Both the position numbers and the translations under genes were made by a program. From Candolleomyces eurysporus (Eukaryota; Basidiomycota; Agaricomycetes; Agaricales; Psathyrellaceae), in NCBI GenBank assembly GCA_027579435.1, contig JANBPK010001117.1, positions 1 to 34,323 of the forward strand: a stretch of 34,323 nucleotides of DNA, written 5' to 3'. Positions within the stretch are counted from its first letter, which is position 1, and each line of letters begins with the position of its first letter. Shown piece after piece: positions 28,077 to 34,323 of this stretch. The notes beneath the pieces were generated by a model, which was not told the DNA's origin, did not search any database, and worked only from the letters and a program-made list of their open reading frames with translations.

Positions 28077-31000
28077 ATGACCAAGACACGAAGAAAAGCG
28101 CGGGAGGACGCCGCCCACGAGGAGGAAGAAGGCCCCTCGCATGCAGGAGCGGCGACCTCACTCCCGGTCCCTGTCCCTGATGACATCGACCTCGACCACC
28201 TCTCCGAGCTGCTCCCAAACATCCCGAATCTGAGCCTGGTTACAGCAGATGCTGTGGCAGTCCTGTATAAACTTGTTGTTGGTCAGAACGAGGAGTTGGA
28301 CAGTCTGCGTCGCGACGTTGACACTCTCAATGCTGAGGTCGAGAGGAAGGATGTGGAGTTGGACCAGGCACTGCAGGATAAAGAGACCCTTTCGCAGGAG
28401 ATGGGAGAATCTGTGGACTCTGTACAGTCTGAGCTGCAGCAAGTAAAGCAGGAGCGTGACAAACTAGGTTTAGCTGTTCTTATTCCTAAACTGCTTACTC
28501 GCGACTCATGTATATGTGTTTCTAGCTGGAGAGAACAATGCCCTCAAAGCACAAATATCCTCGTTGTCGACGTCTCAGTTTTCGTCGAGCTCAGCGGTTG
28601 ACTCGCTCAAGCACCAACTTGACGACACTGAGCGGGAGAAACGCGACCTTTTGGGAGTCATTAGCCGACTGAAAGAGGAAGGCGCTCAACGTGAAGGTAT
28701 GTCCCTACTAGCTTCCCTCGTACTCTCATCGTCTTACAACTGTCCACAGAGGAAATTCATACTTTACGCTCCAACCTCAAGGAAGCTCGCCAGGAACACC
28801 AGTCACTCGAGTCACAAATACGCGACTTGAAGTCAACGGAGGCATCCACCAAGGTTAGTCCCGTTATTTCCATATTCTCACAGAGACTTACCCCAGCGAT
28901 AGTTCAAAGTCGAGACTCTTACCCAGCACCTCAAACTCGCGCAAGCCGAAGCTGAACGTACAAGCAATGAGCTCACTTCCAAAGCCGAGGAGTATACCAA
29001 GTACCGTCGCACAAAGCATGCTGAAACTCTCGACCTTCAATCCCGCTATGACTCGCTCTCTCAGGAACACACAGCAACGTCGGCCTCGCTCAGAGCTCTA
29101 CAATCGGCTCACAGTGCTCAAACCAACCAATTGTCACAGTCGCTTTCGAAGATTCAAGCATTGTCAGGCCAACTCGCTGAGCAAGAGTCCAAATACGCTA
29201 GCGAAGTCAATTCTATGAAGCGATTGATTGCGGTAATGGAGGACAGGGAGAAGCAGGCGAAGGACATTGTGGAGAAAATCGAGACTCAGTGGGCTTCAAT
29301 GGGCGAGAAGACGGGTAAGAGAGAAGCAGAGCTGCAGCAGCAGATTGAACGCGAGAGCAGGCTCCGGGAAGAGGCAGAGAAGAGGGTGGACAATTTGGAG
29401 ACGGTCATTCACCGTATGGGTCATGGCGAGCTACCCCTTCCCGGTACCCCGTTCAGGACGCCTGGTGGGGTGGATGGTCTGGACGGAATGATGGGCATTA
29501 GTCCTACAGTTGCTCTGGCTAGCAGATCTCAGCGTGCTGGTAAAACTTTCACCGAAGTCTACGCCGATTATGTGAGGCTCCAGGCGGAGTACAACAGCAA
29601 GTGCCTAGAGCACGAGCAAATGGAACGAACCCTCACCAACGTCCTCGCTGAAATCGAAGAAAGGGTATGTCTCGTTGTCAATTTGAGAGCAGGTAAACTG
29701 ACTGTCATTTAGGCACCTATCCTTTCTCAACAACGGGCTGAATACGAGCGAGTGAAGGATGAAGCGTCTCAGCTCTCTGCTCAGCTTTCAGCGGCGCTTT
29801 CGGAATGCGACGCTCAAACCTCCCTGACTCAGGACCAAGGACAGAAGTTGAAGAAGCTCAACGCAGAGAATGGCTTGCTCCAGAAACAACTCAACGACCT
29901 GGGGCGCCAAGTGCAGACTCTGCTTCGTGAGATTGCTCGGCGAGATGATCCAACCATTCCTTCCGACGAGGAGCTGGAAGAGATGCCCTTCACCCCTGCA
30001 GACAATGTCGACGAGGTTATCACCAGCCATTTGGTACTGTTCAGGAATATCGAAGGCCTACAACAGCAAAACCAGAAGCTACTGAAGATCACACGAGAGC
30101 TGGGCGAGAAGATGGAGTCCGAAGAGCAGGAGTACAAGCAAGCCATGGAGCAGGAACAGGCTGAAGCCATTCGGGAGGCTCACGAAGCCATGCAGCAATT
30201 GGCCCAACAGTTGGAAGACCAGAAGCGGGGTAGCGATGCTCGTATTCAAGCTTATGTCAAGGAGAGGGATGCATTGAAATCCATGCTGACCAGAGCACAG
30301 GGAGCGGGAACTCATGGCCTCGTCGTTAATGGTTCTACTCCGGCCCTCCCTGAGAACGAAATTGCCAGGGAGCTTGCGGAGATCCAGAGTCAGTTCGAGG
30401 CATATCGAAGTGAAATGGGCGTCGACTCGGCTCGCCTTCGAGATGACCTCTCCGCGACTCAAAGAGAAGCTCTGGAATTCGAGGCTGCTCTTGCCAAAGC
30501 CAATGCGAAGATTGAATATCTCGATGGTATGTGCTTTCTCCGAGAGATCTGTCGATGGGTTGTTAACGCTTTCTTTAGACCGCAACCGGATTAATCAAGA
30601 CCATCTTAATCTCAAGACGCTCGAACTCAAGGACCTCAACCAAAGGCATCAGGGTCTGATGGATCAGTTCACAAGGGTCGATGTTGAATGCAGCCGCGTT
30701 GCTGATGAATTGGCTATCGCCAACGGACGACTCGAGCAAATGAGGAACGAATGTGCCAACCTGCGTGCCGAGAAAAACATCTGGGAGAGCATTCAGACAC
30801 GACTTGTTGAAGAGAACAAGGCTCTCTCTATGGAGCGGGCTCATCTTTCGGACCTCATGACCAACATTCAGAGGATGCACAATGATCTGGAGCGCTCAGG
30901 GGAAAACGACCGTCGCCGTCTTGAAGGCCAGCTGCAGATGCTTGAGAGTCAAAAGTTGGTCTCCTATGATTTTATTTTCCTCGTACATTCTAATAACAAC

Positions 31001-34000
31001 TCGACAGTCAAGATCTTCGTACCCAACTCAGCCGTGAACGTGACTCCCTTCGTCATGTCTCTTTGCAAAAGGAGCTAGAGTCGAAAGAGCAGCAGGGTCG
31101 CCTTGACAAAGCGGTGAGTGAACATTGAGTCATTTGGAATGGATGTTCGCTGATTACTGCTTCTTTAGAATCAAGAACTCGCAAAGACCCGTGAATCTTT
31201 GGTGATCGCAGAAACGAGCAAGAAACATCTTGAAGATCGCCTGGAAGACCTCAGCAAGCAGCTTCAAGGTATTCAAGAGAAGCTCGGAGTGTATGAGCGT
31301 CGACCTTCGACGACCACGTCTGGTCCCGCACCCTCCGCGAATCCTGATCTCAGTCGCGAGCAGCAACTTGAACAAGAGGTGGCTGAACTTCGGTGAGTTA
31401 AATTCAATTGTGGACCGAAGTTCTCGCCTCTCACCTCCCATGGATTAGATCTGCTCTGAAGGTTGCTGAGGTTGATTTGGCATCCTCTAGGGGCCATGTC
31501 GAACAATTCAAGGATATCAGCCAGGCGAACGAAGTTGCATTGTCCAATCTTAACGCAACATTCGATGAGTACAAGACGTCGACAGAGAACCAGCTCGCCA
31601 TTCGTGAGGTAGGCCCCTTTCGCCGTATTTTTGTATTATGTCGATACTCATTATGTTATTAGTCAGAGTATAAGGCGCTGCAAGAGAAGCTCGAAGCTGC
31701 CAATACTGAGCTCACCCAGCTTCGCGAACAGCTCAGTTCCATTAACAAGACCTTCGAAGAAGAACGTGCCGCTTGGAAGAACGACAAGAAGACCCTTGAA
31801 GATACCATTGTAGATATGACGACATCAGAGAAGCATCTTGAGACCGACAGAGCGTCCAGGGAACATGAGATTCGTAGCATTGAAGAACGCGCCAAGGTTT
31901 GGAGAATGGTTCATGCCTATCTGACTGTCAGCTGACCCCACTGCCCAGGATGCCGAGCAGGGACGTGATAACGCAGTTTTGGCCCATGCTGAATCTATCA
32001 AGACCATTGAACAACTCAGGAAGGACTTGGCTGCTGCTCAGACCAAGGCTCGAGAAGGTCGAACTGCAGCTGAAACTGCCGAGGCCAAGCTCACCGCCTC
32101 CGAGACCAGTTGGAAAGCCCAGAGAGAGACGTTGGACAAGGAGATCTCAGATATGAAGACAAGGTATGTTGACTTGATCCCAACCGTGTTTGTGTCGCGG
32201 AAGCTCATGAAATTTCTCCTAGGTGTCAGGATTTGACTGCCCAGAATTCAATTCTTCACCAACATCTCGAATCTGTCAGCTCTCAGGCAACTCGCATTCG
32301 ACAAGCCGCTGAAGATTCATCTACGGCAGTGGTTGGGGAAGGGGATGCTTCGGCTGACGACACGGACACTAAATTGGCCGAACTTCGCTCTGTTGTTTCG
32401 TATTTGAGGAAAGAGAAGGAGATTGTAGATCTCCAGCTTGAGCTCGGGAAGCAAGAGAACGCGCGGTTGAAAGCTCAGATCGATCACCTGGGTCAGTCCT
32501 TGCAAGAAGCCCGTTCTACGATTTCGGAAGTAAGCTCGCACAGTCATTCTCCAAACAGTCAACTACTGATTTCTTTTGTGCNTTTAGGAGCGTGAACGCG
32601 CTGTCGAGAGTGCGGCATCAGCCGCCCAGCATGCCGAGTTGGTTGAACGGATCAATCAATTGAACATCCTCCGCGAGAGCAACGCGACCCTTCGTGCCGA
32701 CTGTGAGAGCCATGCGAAGAGGGCTCGGGAACTTGATGAAAAGCTTCGACAACTCTCGAGCGAGTTGGAGCCTGCGAAGGAACAAGCTCGGTTCGCCCAG
32801 GCTGAACTAGAAGTTTGCCGAGGACAGATTCAGCGCTTGGAGCAGGAAAGCCGTAGTTGGCAGGACAGAAACAGGCAACTGCTATCGAAGGTTAGTACCA
32901 TGGTAGAGTTTATCCGCGCGCTGCAGAAACTGATTCATTTTTCGTAGTACGACCGTGTGGACCCGGCTGAACTCCAGGCATTGAAGGATGAGAATGAGAA
33001 GCTCAAGGCGGAAGTCGAACAACTTCAAAAGGATAAGGCAGAACTTGAACAGGCCGTTGCTGCCAAGCAGACTGCCTTTGACGACCAAAGCAAGACTGTG
33101 AGTGTCTAACATTGCCCTGTAGATGAGCTCCCACTAACGATCTGGTTAGCTTGATGAGGTGCGGGCACAGTTCACCAGGGCGAAGGATGCTGTCAAGAAG
33201 AACAACGAGATCTTCCGAAACAAGATGCAGGCCAAGGACGAGGAGAAGTCCCAACTCGAAGCCAAGATTGCAGAGTTGGAGGCAAACGCTGCAACTGCAG
33301 AAGCTCCCACTGTTCCTGACCCCGCTCTTGCAGAGCAGTTGAAGAGGCAGGAAGTTGTCATTGTGAGTGCACGCTCGATTTGGAATATTTTCACTCTTCT
33401 AACTGGAAGTAGGGTTCGCTGCGTTCGGAGAAGGAGAAATTACTTGCAGAAAGGGCGAGCTTGTTGGCGGAGAAAGACAAGCTGGTCGCGGAGAAGGAGG
33501 AGCTGGCGAAGTCTAGGGCGGCTGCACCAGCACAAGAGGGTGCTACAGAGGGTGGAAACAATTGGGACGCTGAAAAAGCTGAGCTTGTGCAGGCTCGTGA
33601 CGAGGCGCTTGAGAAACTAAAGGTTTGTCTTGATTCCCCATTCGTGTGCCTTTCATTGATTTAATATGTTCCCATAGGTTGCTGGCGACGAGGTGCAGAA
33701 GGCAAGCGAAGAAACCAAAAACATCCGCATGCAAAATGTGAGTGGGCGTTTTCCCCCGATTAGAATTCTGTCTCATTGTTTTTAGGAGAAGTACGCTGCT
33801 CGGATAGCCGCTCTGAACAAGGCAAGAGCAGCGGACCAGGAACGTACAGCGGCTGCCGTTGCGGAGGCTGTAGGGAAAGCCAAGAGTGAATTTGCAGCAT
33901 CTGCCTCTGGCACTCCAGAAGAGATCGTCGCGAAACATGCCAAGGATTTGGAAAGTCTTCGAAAGCAGCTTGAGCAACAACACAAAGCTGAGCTGAACAG

Positions 34001-34323
34001 TGTTCGTGAAGAGGCGTCGCAGGCGGCTTCTCAGGCAGCTGCCCCAGCAGGCCGAACAGACGCCTCAGAGAAGGCTCTGGAAGAAAAGCACCTGAAGGAG
34101 ATTGAAGAAGCTCGAGAGAGTGGCCGCATCGAATACCAAATGAAGGTCAAGCTCAAGGACTCCCAACTCACCAAGGCTTCAAACCGAGTCAAGGCTCTCG
34201 AACTGAAGATTCAGGAGTGGGAGACCTCTGGTGTGCTGCCCGCCAATTCCTTGGCTAGCGTCGGGGCCGCGGCTAAGCCCGCGGCACAGGCCACCACCTC
34301 TGCTCCCCCCCAAACCCGCCGTC
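28077..34323 (+). CDS. Nucleoporin TPR/Mlp1 homologue, 3' end beyond window
   Basis: Eighteen exons are visible: 28077-28467, 28526-28696, 28750-28853, 28903-29664, 29713-30526, 30579-30954, 31008-31113, 31169-31392, 31449-31608, 31663-31896, 31949-32163, 32223-32529, 32588-32890, 32948-33097, 33150-33362, 33413-33622, 33678-33737, 33786 onwards. They give about 1779 residues, still open at the edge. Almost all is coiled coil, as expected for the filament protein of the nuclear-pore basket that tethers mRNA-export and checkpoint factors. Diagnostic pieces are the N-terminal helices after SELLPNIPNLSLVTAD, TVIHRMGHGELPLPGTPFRT, YADYVRLQAEYNSKCLEHEQ, and the TPR/MLP signature QDLRTQLSRERDSLRHVSLQ. 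Near the edge the protein becomes Ala/Pro-rich (SVGAAAKPAAQATTSAPPQT), so the C-terminal tail has begun. All junction phases agree. An N at 32582 lies in intron 12 and does not affect coding. Confidence 0.94.

Noticed and set aside
29788..30585. Long minus-strand frames inside the TPR gene (80-168 codons)
   Set aside because: Antisense shadows of coiled-coil codons; the plus strand reads a continuous, recognisable protein.

Overview
The window looks like nuclear DNA of a filamentous basidiomycete, probably an agaricomycete. Genes are split by many short GT-AG introns (about 45-65 nt), and the families present fit: an F-box/LRR-like protein, a DUF6534-type membrane protein, a fungal TKL-like kinase and a secreted protein of unknown function. 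No bacterial signals (operons, Shine-Dalgarno sites, CRISPR) are seen. I assembled gene models by hand by joining frames across consensus splice sites; none is backed by transcripts.

Left part (1-13 kb): a three-exon protoglobin-like haem protein with a C-terminal membrane anchor (1482-2323, minus); a poorly coding stretch with a weak BTB-like remnant; a secreted four-exon protein (5389-6281, plus); a 15-exon sugar transporter with a 9-nt exon (7259-9802, minus); and an F-box protein (10790-12633, plus).

Middle part (13-19.5 kb): the 3' exons of an unidentified minus-strand gene (13042-13554); a 16-exon DUF6534-like seven-helix membrane protein with a 10-nt exon (14728-16747, plus); a close divergent pair of low-complexity ORFs (17042-17791 minus, 17834-18634 plus); and a small conserved fungal protein starting MGKSAKLHKR (19137-19452, minus).

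Decayed region (19.5-24.1 kb): fragments of a minus-strand dipeptidyl-peptidase V (S9) gene are mixed with a broken plus-strand gene ending in a DUF3752-like tail, an orphan chromodomain, and two copies of a terminal-inverted-repeat element. The two elements sit in tandem copies of the same 199-bp host segment. Each host copy is the empty site for the other insertion, which shows a TA target duplication directly.

Right part (24.9-34.3 kb): a TKL-like protein kinase (plus), then ribosomal protein uS10/Rps20 (27266-27799, minus) divergent from a large nucleoporin TPR/Mlp1 homologue (28077 to the window end, plus, 18 exons visible, 3' end missing). uS10 and TPR are the most secure identifications.
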